Under the pieces are notes generated by a model. That model was not told where the DNA came from and did no database searches. It saw nothing but the letters and a program-made list of their open reading frames with translations. DNA of 64,000 nt from Thermococcus barophilus MP (GTDB lineage Archaea; Methanobacteriota_B; Thermococci; Thermococcales; Thermococcaceae), in the NCBI RefSeq assembly GCF_000151105.2, contig NC_014804.1, positions 1,848,567 to 1,912,566 on the forward strand, read 5' to 3'. The first letter of the stretch is position 1. The number at the start of each line of letters is the position of its first letter. Position numbers and translations under genes: made by a program. Positions 15,759-24,383 of the stretch are shown here, in pieces.

Positions 15759-16227
15759 GTTCTTCATTGACAGCAATGTTATACTGAACTATTTTTATGG
15801 GGATGAGAATGCGAGAGAAATAATAGAGATTGCAGAAAGTATTGGTGAGATTTTCATAAATGGAATTGTTTTAACTGAAGTTTCAATAAGATACGTGAAG
15901 GACAAAACTGGTGAGAAGAGCTACACTTTGAAGCACAAACCGGAACTCGTTAAAAACGTTGATAAAAGTCCGCTTTATGCAGTTCTCGGCAAGTTTTTGT
16001 ATCTTCCAGATAATGTGCTTATTGGAGAAGATGCAGTAACATTAATGGATATTTACGGTATTCTGCCCAATGATGCTATAATCCTAGCAACCTGCAAGTT
16101 TTACGGGATCAAGTACTTGATATCATTTGACAGTGACTTCAGAGAGGCATGTGAGAAAGAAGGAATTACTCTCATTGAAAGCAAAGAAAAGCTGAATGAA
16201 ATTATCAAATCTGGTGGCTCAAAATGA
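15739..16227 (+). CDS. PIN-domain toxin
   Basis: A 162-residue PIN protein: FRFFIDSNVILNYFYGDENA, the central INGIVLTEVSIRY, then GILPNDAIILATCKFYGIKY and LISFDSDF. All the acidic positions are present. It is a paralogue of the toxin at 30671-31180. ATG 15739 is chosen, 20 bases inside the antitoxin. Its TGA overlaps the ATG of rfbD (ATGA at 16224), so toxin and rhamnose reductase are translationally coupled. Confidence 0.83.
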   Translation: MTSGKFRFFIDSNVILNYFYGDENAREIIEIAESIGEIFINGIVLTEVSIRYVKDKTGEKSYTLKHKPELVKNVDKSPLYAVLGKFLYLPDNVLIGEDAVTLMDIYGILPNDAIILATCKFYGIKYLISFDSDFREACEKEGITLIESKEKLNEIIKSGGSK

Positions 16228-17075
16228 GGGTTGCAGTAATCGGAGCAAATGGTCAACTGGGGACAGATTTGGTTGAAGTCTTTGGGGAAGAAGCAATCCC
16301 TTTGACCCATAAAGACTTAGATGTTACTGATTTTGGGAGCTTGAAGATTTTGAAGGAGCTTAAGCCCGATGTGATAATTAATACAGCAGCTTATGTTAGG
16401 GTTGATGATGCAGAGCTTTACCCGGAAAAAGCATTTCAAGTTAATGCAATTGGAGCTTTAAACGTTGCAAAAATAGCCAACGAAATTGATGCCGTTAATG
16501 TTTACATCAGCACAGATTACGTTTTTGATGGAACTAAAGGAAAGCCTTACATCGAGGAGGATGTTCCAAATCCAATAAATGTTTACGGGCTGAGCAAATA
16601 TGCTGGTGAAATTTTCACTAAAAACTATTCTGGGAGATATTATATCATCAGGGTTGCGAGTTTGTATGGAAAGGCGGGAGCGAGCGGAAAAGGCGGAAAC
16701 TTCGTTGAGTTTATGATTCAAAAGGCCAAGAAGGGAGAGAATATCAGGGTTGTTAAGGATATGTTTATGAGCCCCACCTATACTAAAGATGTCGCCAGAA
16801 CATTGAAGAAGTTCTTGGAGCTAAAGCCAGAGTTTGGAGTCTATCACATGGTGAATGAGGGATATTGTAGCTGGTATGAATTTACGAGGGCGATATTTGA
16901 GATTTTAGGCTGGGAGGTTGGGGTGAAGCCTATAAAGTCAAGTGAGCTGAAAAGATTAGCAAAGAGACCACAGCTTTCGGCGTTAAGGAATGAAAAACTG
17001 GAAAAGCTTGGTTTGAAAATGAGGCATTGGAGAGAAGCTTTGGGAGAGTATTTAAAGGAGAAGGGATATCTCTAG
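16224..17075 (+). CDS. rfbD: dTDP-4-dehydrorhamnose reductase
   Basis: A 283-residue SDR enzyme that reduces dTDP-4-keto-L-rhamnose to dTDP-L-rhamnose. Seen are the GANGQLG cofactor motif at 8-14, INTAAYVRVDDAE, STDYVFDG, the catalytic NVYGLSKYAGE (YxxxK) and RVASLYGK. Length is normal. It is the last of the four rfb genes and starts within the stop of a PIN toxin gene. Confidence 0.94.
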   Translation: MRVAVIGANGQLGTDLVEVFGEEAIPLTHKDLDVTDFGSLKILKELKPDVIINTAAYVRVDDAELYPEKAFQVNAIGALNVAKIANEIDAVNVYISTDYVFDGTKGKPYIEEDVPNPINVYGLSKYAGEIFTKNYSGRYYIIRVASLYGKAGASGKGGNFVEFMIQKAKKGENIRVVKDMFMSPTYTKDVARTLKKFLELKPEFGVYHMVNEGYCSWYEFTRAIFEILGWEVGVKPIKSSELKRLAKRPQLSALRNEKLEKLGLKMRHWREALGEYLKEKGYL

Positions 17076-17089
17076 ATGTCTTTGGACAA

Positions 17090-17137
17090 AGGGGCTTCGT
17101 CCCTTAAACCCCGTTTTTATTTCTTTATCTCGGCGCT
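17090..17137 (+). repeat. dispersed repeat, copy C
   Basis: GGGGCTTCGTCCCTTAAACC followed by CCGTTTTTATTTCTTTATCT resembles copies A (1681) and B (3080). It is followed by a small hairpin, GGCGC TTC GCGCC, at 17132-17144. It sits just after rfbD, so it may end the rfb transcript. The flippase fragment begins 20 bases later. Confidence 0.5.
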
Positions 17138-17158
17138 TCGCGCCGCACTTCATACATG

Positions 17159-17226
17159 GCGAGGCAAGCCAAGCTCTGCAGAGGATTGAAAGAGGACGGG
17201 AATTGTCTTTGCCGGGACTGTAATTA
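17159..17226 (+). pseudogene. flippase gene 5' fragment
   Basis: The DNA from GAGGCAAGCCAAGCTCTGCA onward, about 68 bases, matches the first codons of the flippase at 18441 (EASQALHKIARGTGII), with a lost base that breaks the frame after QRI. The TAA at 17224-17226 ends the frame. Together with the fragment at 7813-7974 it brackets the aglB-rfb cassette. Confidence 0.75.
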
Positions 17227-17310
17227 ATTTTTGTTGAGTCCTGAAAAAATCTCCGAACATCAATGTTTAAATATGTGATGACTCCCAATGTAACATGGGG
17301 TGACCCCACA

Positions 17311-18369
17311 ATGTTGTTCAGTCGCATAAAGAAGTCGAGGAATGAGATGTTTGACCGTGAATATGAGTTTGACAAAATCGTCTCGGCCATAAAAGATGGG
17401 GTGCCGCTTATAGTGGTCACGGGCATCCGTCGCGTGGGTAAAACAACGCTTGTAAAAGTCCTGCTTAATGAGATAGACACGCCCGGAGTGTATATAGATG
17501 CGAGAAAGCTCTGGAGCACCCATGCAAACATCTCCCCCAATGTTATAAAAAAGGAGATACTAAAATCCCTTAACGCTAGGAAAAGCTACGCACCCGTCAT
17601 GAGACTCCTGAAGTCTTTGAAAAGTGTGACGATTGCGGGCTCTGGTGTAGAGTTTAAGGACAAAAACACAGACCTTATAGATGTTCTTGATGATATTGAG
17701 AACAGCGGGGAGAGGGCGGTAATAATTTTCGATGAAGCTCAGTACCTTCGCTACTCTAACTATGACTACACTGCTCTGTTTGCATCCCTGAATGATAGTT
17801 ATGAGAATATCACCCTGATCCTCACGGGTTCGGAAATAGGGGTTCTCGAAGAGTTCCTGGGCTTCAACGACAGGTACTCCCCGCTCTACAAAAGGGAGCA
17901 CGAGATAGTGCACTTAGACCGCTTCAGCAGGGGTGAGAGTATGCAGTACCTGATGAAGGGATTCCATGAGACGGGCATGGATGTGCCGGATGAAGAGATA
18001 AGGGACGCCGTTGAAGTACTGGATGGGATTGTCGGATGGCTCAGGGAGTACGGTTGGCTGCGCTACCGCGGGAGGAGTCACGGCACTGCCATAGACGAGG
18101 TGTTCCAGCGGGCAAAAAGCGATATAATAGACGAGCTTTCAAGGTATTCACGAAGGTACCTCACCATAATGATGGCTGTTTCGGAGGGCTATAACGCGTG
18201 GTCATCCCTAAAAGCGTACCTTGAGAGGGCTGAAGGGAAGAGAATAAACGATGGATCATTGAATACTGCCCTTCGAAATCTCATTAAGTACGGTTACCTC
18301 GAGAAACATGGGGATGAGTACCGCATCACCGACCCGGTAATTGAGAGGGCACTCAGGCATGCGCGCTGA
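17311..18369 (+). CDS. archaeal AAA ATPase (MalT-like/DUF234-lacking type)
   Basis: A 352-residue ATPase. MFDREYEFDKIVSAI is the family entry, Walker A is TGIRRVGKTTLVK, Walker B is VIIFDEAQYLRY, and TGSEIGVLEEFLG is sensor 1. A winged-helix-like C-terminus contains SSLKAYLERAEG and LIKYGYLEKHGDEYRI. I chose ATG 17311, after TGGGGTGACCCCA (which is also an inverted repeat), over the 5'-extended frame from 17263. The gene is GC-richer than those on either side. Such ATPases are common near archaeal mobile regions; role unknown. Confidence 0.82.
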   Translation: MLFSRIKKSRNEMFDREYEFDKIVSAIKDGVPLIVVTGIRRVGKTTLVKVLLNEIDTPGVYIDARKLWSTHANISPNVIKKEILKSLNARKSYAPVMRLLKSLKSVTIAGSGVEFKDKNTDLIDVLDDIENSGERAVIIFDEAQYLRYSNYDYTALFASLNDSYENITLILTGSEIGVLEEFLGFNDRYSPLYKREHEIVHLDRFSRGESMQYLMKGFHETGMDVPDEEIRDAVEVLDGIVGWLREYGWLRYRGRSHGTAIDEVFQRAKSDIIDELSRYSRRYLTIMMAVSEGYNAWSSLKAYLERAEGKRINDGSLNTALRNLIKYGYLEKHGDEYRITDPVIERALRHAR

Positions 18370-18398
18370 AATCTGAAATGGCATGATATATGTTAAAT

Positions 18399-18409
18399 GG
18401 CTTATAAAG
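18399..18409 (+). promoter_or_regulatory. TATA box for the flippase at 18441
   Basis: GGCTTATAAAG lies 32-42 bases before ATG 18441, and AAAGGTGA is at 18428-18435. Match and spacing are good for an archaeal promoter. Confidence 0.6.
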
Positions 18410-18440
18410 GTGGTATCATACGCTGACAAAGGTGAAACCC

Positions 18441-19970
18441 ATGAGTGAAGCAAGCCAGGCACTGCATAAAATCGCAAGGGGCACCGGGATCATCTTTGCT
18501 GGGACGGTTATTTCGATGTTCTTCGGGTTTTTGAGTAGAGCAATAATAGCGAGGGAGTTCTCGAAGGCCGAATATGGGGTGTTTAATTTAGCCTTAACTG
18601 TTTTGAGCATAGGGCTCGTTATAGCCACGCTCGGCTTTCAAAATGCTCTGCCCAGGGAGGTCGCGTTCTACAGGGAGAAGGAGCCCGGGAAGGTTGGTAG
18701 GTTGATTTCAACGGCCATCGCCATAACAGCGGTGAGTGCGGTGACAACGGCCCTCCTGATCTTCTTCCTAGCCGGGGACATATCTTTGATCTTCCGCGAG
18801 GAGCGCCTGGTCAGCGCGCTCAGGGTCATAGTCCTGGCCCTCCCCTTCTCAGCACTAACGGCGGTCATCATCTCGGCCTCAAGGGGCTTCGGCAGGGTGA
18901 GGGAGCAGGTGTATTTTCAGAACATGGTTTACTCGACGGTGTTTTTGGTTCTGGTTGCGGCTGGAGTTGCCATGGGACTCCCTTTTGGGTACGTGTTTTT
19001 TGCCTACGTTGCCGCCCAGGCTGTTACGCTTACTGCGCTGGGCGCAGACGTGAGAAAAAGCAGGCTCTTCACGCTCAGGGCTTCCTTTGACCTAAGAATT
19101 GGGAGGGAGCTGGTGGTCTTCTCGCTCCCCCTCTTGTTTTCGGGGATTCTCGCATTTATAATGAACTGGACAGACACGCTGATGCTCGGCTACTACAAGG
19201 GCTCGGAGGTCGTTGGCCTTTACAACAGTGCGGCACCCATCGCCAGACTTATCCCAATCTTTCTGAACTCTGCAGGGTTTTTATACGCCCCGATAGCCGC
19301 CGGGCTCTACGCCCAGGGAAAAGTTGAAGAGATGGGGAGAACCTACCAGATACTGACGAAGTGGGTGTTCATGCTGACGCTCCCGATATTCAGCGTCATG
19401 TTCCTCTTCCCGGAGGCCACTATAGGGTTCTTCTTTGGGTCAAAGTACGTCCCAGCAGCTTCAGCACTTCAGATTCTGGCTCTTGGCTTCATGTTCCACA
19501 CGTTTTTGGGATTAAACGGGCTGAGCTTAGTTGTGATTGGAGAGAGCAAGTTCATCATGTTATTTAATCTCATCTCTGCAATGTTTAATCTCTTACTAAA
19601 TACATTATTAATCCCGGTTTATGGCTTTGAAGGCGCAGCTGTTGCAACAGTAATTTCGTATAGTACGGGAAATATCTTAGTTTCTTCACGACTTTATCAG
19701 AAAACTAAAATCCACCCCTTCAGCTGGAACTATGTAAAGCCTCTGGCTATTAGTTTTATACTGCTTGGGATTATCAAGGGGCTTAATTTAAAAGTGCCGA
19801 GCATATGGTACGCGGTTCCCATTCTGGTTGCCTTCCTTGGGGTGTATACCCTCCTCGTGCTCCTGAGCAGGAGCATTGATAAAGAGGACGTTGAGCTACT
19901 GCTGGCGGTGGAGAAGAGGCTGGGAGTCGATTTAGGGATAATAAAAAGGGTTTTGAGGAGGTTTGTTTAG
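18441..19970 (+). CDS. polysaccharide flippase (Wzx/MATE-like), copy 1
   Basis: A 509-residue protein with about 14 membrane segments, of the MOP exporter superfamily. It probably flips lipid-linked oligosaccharide for AglB. Motifs shared with the paralogue at 41718 include LSRAIIAREFSKAEYGVFNL, LGFQNALPRE and FGRVREQVYFQN. The ATG at 18441 follows GGTGAAACCC. Two 5' fragments of the same gene lie upstream. GC content drops sharply at about 19500-19790 and recovers after. The stop overlaps by 4 bases the stop of the convergent gene at 19967. Confidence 0.92.
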   Translation: MSEASQALHKIARGTGIIFAGTVISMFFGFLSRAIIAREFSKAEYGVFNLALTVLSIGLVIATLGFQNALPREVAFYREKEPGKVGRLISTAIAITAVSAVTTALLIFFLAGDISLIFREERLVSALRVIVLALPFSALTAVIISASRGFGRVREQVYFQNMVYSTVFLVLVAAGVAMGLPFGYVFFAYVAAQAVTLTALGADVRKSRLFTLRASFDLRIGRELVVFSLPLLFSGILAFIMNWTDTLMLGYYKGSEVVGLYNSAAPIARLIPIFLNSAGFLYAPIAAGLYAQGKVEEMGRTYQILTKWVFMLTLPIFSVMFLFPEATIGFFFGSKYVPAASALQILALGFMFHTFLGLNGLSLVVIGESKFIMLFNLISAMFNLLLNTLLIPVYGFEGAAVATVISYSTGNILVSSRLYQKTKIHPFSWNYVKPLAISFILLGIIKGLNLKVPSIWYAVPILVAFLGVYTLLVLLSRSIDKEDVELLLAVEKRLGVDLGIIKRVLRRFV

Positions 19971-21400
19971 AGCTTGCCTTTTAGTTTTAGGTTTTTGATT
20001 GCTTTTTTGAGCTTTTCATCCTCTTGGTTCTTCTCGTAGTAGCTTGGATCAACGTATTTTGGCTTTCTCTTAGCAAACTCTGAGTCTTCTTCAAAGATTT
20101 CCATTAAAACTCTTCCGTCCATGTCATTAGGGATTGGTAAACCAAAGATGTGGAGGATTGTTGGGACAATATCATAAACGCGAGGGAGTCTCTCAAATTT
20201 TATGCTATCTTTTATGTGTTCCCCATATGTGGAGAAAACTCCATGGATTTCGTGATCTCCTTTGTAAATCGGTTCCACTAGTCTTCTTTTAAGCTCTGCT
20301 GAAAGTTCAACCCCCTTTTTAGGGATTATAAACAAGTCTGGTAGTAGGTGGAGATATGGTCCAGTGTATATCTCTTCGGTGGACACTACCTTAGAGATTT
20401 CTGGAAAAGAGTTTAATGCTCTTTTTACTTGCTCCTTGATTGAGTTTTCAGTAGTATATACTCCCCAAGTATTATGTGATGCAAAAAAGGCCTTTCTTCT
20501 CTGAGAATTCGAGGCATGTGACATTTGGGTTATTCCTTTTTTCATGAGTATTTTCGCTATTTTAGGGGGGAGCATCCTTCTGCCGAGTCTGATTAACGAT
20601 GCTTTAAACTCATTATATTCTATAAAGCCTGAGCGAGCTAGTGCTTGATTCACGTAGAAGATTTTGCGTTTAATCTCAAATCCATGATCACTAACAATAA
20701 AAGTAATATCTGCAATATCCCTTGCATCATGAATGAATTTCTTTATTTTCCTGAAAACGGGACTTACAAGATGCGTGTCTTTTCCTTCTAGGATCTGTGG
20801 AAAAATATGGGAAAACCAATCAGTCTCACTAAACACGAGAAAATACAAATCCCAACTATGTTTTTCCAATAACTCGTAGTACAATGTGAGTCTAGTATTA
20901 GTGAATTCTTCTACAAGTTTTGCATATTCACGTGAGTTATTTTTGTGTTTTTCCCAAGAATGAGGGGGATCAATTAAATATTCATTATATTTTTCCTTGA
21001 TTTTTTTGGGATAGATTTCTTGGCGAGGAGCTGCCCAATCCGAAACTATTATTGTGTTGTCCCTGAATCTGAATCCATCAAAGGGATAACTCATGGGCAA
21101 ATTAATGAGAATACTTCTCAATCCATACACATCTAGGAACTCTGATATCCTAGGATACCGTACATCATACGAAGTTGTAAGTTTGGACTTAAAATTCCGA
21201 GGGTCTATCTTTAAGAAATCTATAATCCCATGTTTTGCAGGATTTACTCCTGTAACTATGGATGTCCAAGCGGGTGGTGTATATGGGGGGATTGTTGAGA
21301 CGAAGTCATGAAGTTGAGACTTTATGCCAATCAACTTTGAAGTCGTTTTATTTGCTCCATCGAGACCAATAATGGCGATTCTATACTTTTTGTTCCTCAC
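19967..21400 (-). CDS. alkaline-phosphatase-superfamily hydrolase
   Basis: A 477-residue protein of the phosphodiesterase/pyrophosphatase type. Seen are the first metal site IIGLDGAN (Asp14), the nucleophile region PPYTPPAWTSIVTG with TGVNPAKHGI, and the second site ITFIVSDHGFEI plus GDHEIHGVF. It has no signal peptide, so it is probably cytoplasmic or membrane associated. Its place among glycosyltransferases suggests action on a phosphorylated glycan or lipid-linked precursor, but this is inferred. Enzymes of the same superfamily are at 26666 and 43186. Lysine-rich C-terminus. Confidence 0.85.
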   Translation of the reverse strand: MRNKKYRIAIIGLDGANKTTSKLIGIKSQLHDFVSTIPPYTPPAWTSIVTGVNPAKHGIIDFLKIDPRNFKSKLTTSYDVRYPRISEFLDVYGLRSILINLPMSYPFDGFRFRDNTIIVSDWAAPRQEIYPKKIKEKYNEYLIDPPHSWEKHKNNSREYAKLVEEFTNTRLTLYYELLEKHSWDLYFLVFSETDWFSHIFPQILEGKDTHLVSPVFRKIKKFIHDARDIADITFIVSDHGFEIKRKIFYVNQALARSGFIEYNEFKASLIRLGRRMLPPKIAKILMKKGITQMSHASNSQRRKAFFASHNTWGVYTTENSIKEQVKRALNSFPEISKVVSTEEIYTGPYLHLLPDLFIIPKKGVELSAELKRRLVEPIYKGDHEIHGVFSTYGEHIKDSIKFERLPRVYDIVPTILHIFGLPIPNDMDGRVLMEIFEEDSEFAKRKPKYVDPSYYEKNQEDEKLKKAIKNLKLKGKL

Positions 21401-21426
21401 AGGATACCCCCCATAGTCATTAGTTA

Positions 21427-21609
21427 TTGCTCACATACTACCTTGGCATTTGGCTTTATATCCTTTTCGTAAAAACAAAAATCTCGCCAGAAAAGAGAAA
21501 TTGGGGCAAGATAGAACTGTACTTGAAAGGCCTCAGCTACGGCAAGTTGGGGATGCTTGGAATCAGCTCCATGACAGTTTGGAAAATAGTTCAGAAATTC
21601 TGGGGTTAA
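21427..21609 (+). pseudogene. possible transposase remnant
   Basis: The gap 21401-21669 holds a frame whose second half, IELYLKGLSYGKLGMLGISS followed by MTVWKIVQKFWG, resembles the helix-turn-helix that opens many IS transposases. It stops at 21607-21609 and no catalytic part follows. The first half (YYLGIWLYILFVKTK) is not family-like. The match is by eye only. I see no other gene in this gap. Confidence 0.4.
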
Positions 21610-21669
21610 CCAGTCGTCTAGTGGTGTTACTGAATAGTCTTAAGAGGAACACTAATGCAATCTTATGCT

Positions 21670-22815
21670 CTATGTAAAGGTTAGATATAGATCCAGCAGC
21701 TTTCTTGCAATTACTTTACTTTTCCATCTTTTCTCTGCTTCTTTTTTGGCATTTTTTCCCAATTTTTGTCTTAGTTTTTTATCATCTATTAATATTCTAA
21801 GTTTTTCAGCAATATTTTCTGGGTTATTTGGATCTGCTAAGACCCCAGTCTTGTTAGGTGTTACTATATATCTATTTGGAAGAATTTTTGAAACGAGAGT
21901 TGGGGTTCCTGTAGCCATAGCTTCTAAAATTACCATTGGTAAGGTTTCTTGAAACGAAAGGAGGACAGTGATAGATGCATTCGAATAAAGGGTTAACATT
22001 TGTTTGTATCTCACTCTCCCTAAGAATTTAACGTTTCTTATCTCATTTCTTCTTACAAAGTCTTTTAGTATCCGAATGTAGTTAGAGTCTCCAGAGCCAG
22101 CAAATATGATCTTAAAGTCTCTAACTTCATTTTCCACTAGTTTCACAGCTCTTAAGAACCCTAACTGGTTCTTTAATGGTATTATATTTGCTGGATAAAG
22201 AATTATATTTTCTTCATTTTTTTTCACTTTAAAAAATTCTTCGGATATTGGATTCTCAATTATAGCGATTTTGTCAGGATCTACCCCAAGAGATATAAAT
22301 TCCTCTTTAGCGTAGGGAGATAGGGCTATGAGTTTGGATACTTTATCTGCATACTTTCTGATTCTAAAAGTATTCCCATAACCATAAGCTACTTTTGCAT
22401 ACTTATTCGTGATATGCTTTCTTTCCTTCCAGACCATTCCATGAACAGTAAGCAATGTGGGAAGTCTATTAAAAATTCCAAAAAATGCCCCAAATGGCAC
22501 GTGGGAGTGTACCAAGTTGTGTGTGTTATGTAACTTATTTGAATACATCTTCACACAATAAATTTCTCCAAATACTGCTTCTAGCGGAATGGACTTGACA
22601 TTAATAATATTAAGATTTGGGGACTCTAACTCACTAACATCTACACTTCTATTGTCGGTAGTGTCCAATGACAGTATGTCTATACTAATTTCATTCTTTT
22701 CTAAAACCTTTTGGAACGTCTTAAGGCCTTTTATGGTGTTATATGATGCAGAGGATGGCCCATCATGTGGATGTAAAACATTTCTAACTATTAGCAAAAC
22801 TTTCATTAGCCTCAC
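21670..22815 (-). CDS. glycosyltransferase family 4 (GT-B)
   Basis: A 381-residue retaining glycosyltransferase. An N-terminal domain contains HPHDGPSSASYNTIKGL and HVPFGAFFG. The C-terminal domain has the nucleotide-sugar motif LLSFQETLPMVILEAMATG (Glu-x7-Glu). It has no membrane span and is probably cytoplasmic at the membrane face. It is the most downstream gene of a leftward operon. Its start overlaps the previous stop by 4 bases (ATGA at 22812). Donor and acceptor are unknown. Confidence 0.9.
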   Translation of the reverse strand: MRLMKVLLIVRNVLHPHDGPSSASYNTIKGLKTFQKVLEKNEISIDILSLDTTDNRSVDVSELESPNLNIINVKSIPLEAVFGEIYCVKMYSNKLHNTHNLVHSHVPFGAFFGIFNRLPTLLTVHGMVWKERKHITNKYAKVAYGYGNTFRIRKYADKVSKLIALSPYAKEEFISLGVDPDKIAIIENPISEEFFKVKKNEENIILYPANIIPLKNQLGFLRAVKLVENEVRDFKIIFAGSGDSNYIRILKDFVRRNEIRNVKFLGRVRYKQMLTLYSNASITVLLSFQETLPMVILEAMATGTPTLVSKILPNRYIVTPNKTGVLADPNNPENIAEKLRILIDDKKLRQKLGKNAKKEAEKRWKSKVIARKLLDLYLTFT

Positions 22816-24383
22816 CTGCCAATGATTACTGCATTGTCAGTATATATTATATCAAAACATCTGTTTGTGTATATGGGGTCTAGATAGTAAGTGTACGGTT
22901 TAAAGAATTTCCAACCAGGTGTTTCCACAACATTAAGTCTTAAGTTTAGTAGTATATAATTACTATGACTTTCTTTACAATATTCAGAAAGTCCGGATAA
23001 AGCACTGTATGTTTTTTCATCTACATACCTTCTTTGAATCTTTAGGGGAAGTTGTCTAGCTCTCGCTTCCAAATAGTACTTATCCACAGTTATCAAATCT
23101 CCTAAAATTGTAATGGTATTGTCTGTACTGTGATACAACCACATGAAACTTCTAGTGATATATTCATATCTGCTTGGAGAGATATTGATAGTTTTATATT
23201 CATAAGTGGTGACAACTCCAAGTGTGGATATTATAAGTAAGAAGATTAATAACATGTTTACCACTCTTTTAATAAAAAGGGCGCTTGTGGAATCTTTAAG
23301 TTCTTTCAAGAATATTACAACAAATATTGCACCCCACAATGCAATATATCTATAAAGGATTATCCCAGCAATCCCATAAGTTAAAAATTCTCCAATAAAC
23401 ACTCCCCAAAACGAAAGCACTATTATATTGTGCTCCATATCATTATTTATATTATTATTTTTTAGTAAGCAAACCACACGAGATGTTATTCCATAAACTA
23501 AGATAAATACAACAGCGAGAAAGTACATTAGATGTATTATAGTAGATGTTGGATCTGACACATATGTATGGGGAGATGTAGGTGATTTTATAAAGAATCT
23601 TCTAAAGAACCCCAATGAGTTTGAATACAGATATGATATATCTATTTGGTAATCTTTCAGGAAATGGTGAAAAAGCATTCTATTAAATGAAAACAAAATG
23701 GATATAAATAGCAATGTATACCATAATCTGTGTATTTTTCCTTTTTCTTCACTTTTAGGCTTACTACTCCTGTAAATTAATACAGAACTAACCATAACAG
23801 AGTATATAAAGAATAAACTCCATCCTTCGGATGTGTAAGAGTAAAGGTGGTTGGCAGAAACTAGGATCAATAGTATCAAGGTTCTTCTAATAGAACCCAT
23901 TTCGGATATATTGGCTATTAAGACAACTATTAAAGGGTATAGCGTACTACCCCAACTATGTGGGAACATGGGGGAATATGCAGCTTTCCCTGCTAATCCT
24001 AAGCTTCCCCATATTGTTATGTACACGGCAAATGAAAGATACATATAATCATTTGACTTAGACATTTTATTGTACAATACTCCCAGGGAGAATAAATATG
24101 GGAGTGAAAGAATTGGGAGAAATTGGAAGTCTTTTGGTGAAATTGTTGTGATTTTTGATAGAATTATATTGCTAAAAATTACGGCAGGGACGTAAAATGG
24201 ATATCCATCCCCTACAGAAGGATCCCGTATATTTACATAAGAAGAATTTAGAAATTGATAAATTGCACTGGTAACCCTGAAATTAAAGGCACCAGTTATT
24301 CCAAGTGTATAATAAAATATTGGCAACGCCAATGTAAGAACGAAAACTAATATTGTTATCAGTGTTTTTAATAACTGCCTCAT
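22812..24383 (-). CDS. polytopic membrane protein, GT-C-like
   Basis: A 523-residue protein with roughly 11-13 hydrophobic segments and a short C-terminal soluble tail (TYSALSGLSEYCKES). An N-terminal exposed loop contains YVNIRDPSVGDGYPFYVPAV, where acidic residues follow the first span, as in GT-C glycosyltransferases or polysaccharide polymerases. I recognise no named family. Overlaps of 4 bases with both neighbours, each of them a GT4 gene, place it firmly in the glycan operon. A polymerase or lipid-sugar-dependent transferase role is plausible but unproven. Confidence 0.7.
   Translation of the reverse strand: MRQLLKTLITILVFVLTLALPIFYYTLGITGAFNFRVTSAIYQFLNSSYVNIRDPSVGDGYPFYVPAVIFSNIILSKITTISPKDFQFLPILSLPYLFSLGVLYNKMSKSNDYMYLSFAVYITIWGSLGLAGKAAYSPMFPHSWGSTLYPLIVVLIANISEMGSIRRTLILLILVSANHLYSYTSEGWSLFFIYSVMVSSVLIYRSSKPKSEEKGKIHRLWYTLLFISILFSFNRMLFHHFLKDYQIDISYLYSNSLGFFRRFFIKSPTSPHTYVSDPTSTIIHLMYFLAVVFILVYGITSRVVCLLKNNNINNDMEHNIIVLSFWGVFIGEFLTYGIAGIILYRYIALWGAIFVVIFLKELKDSTSALFIKRVVNMLLIFLLIISTLGVVTTYEYKTINISPSRYEYITRSFMWLYHSTDNTITILGDLITVDKYYLEARARQLPLKIQRRYVDEKTYSALSGLSEYCKESHSNYILLNLRLNVVETPGWKFFKPYTYYLDPIYTNRCFDIIYTDNAVIIGR

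Noticed and set aside
17297-17309. TGGGGTGACCCCA before the ATPase considered as an operator
   Set aside because: It overlaps the ribosome site and is short; nothing else supports regulation.
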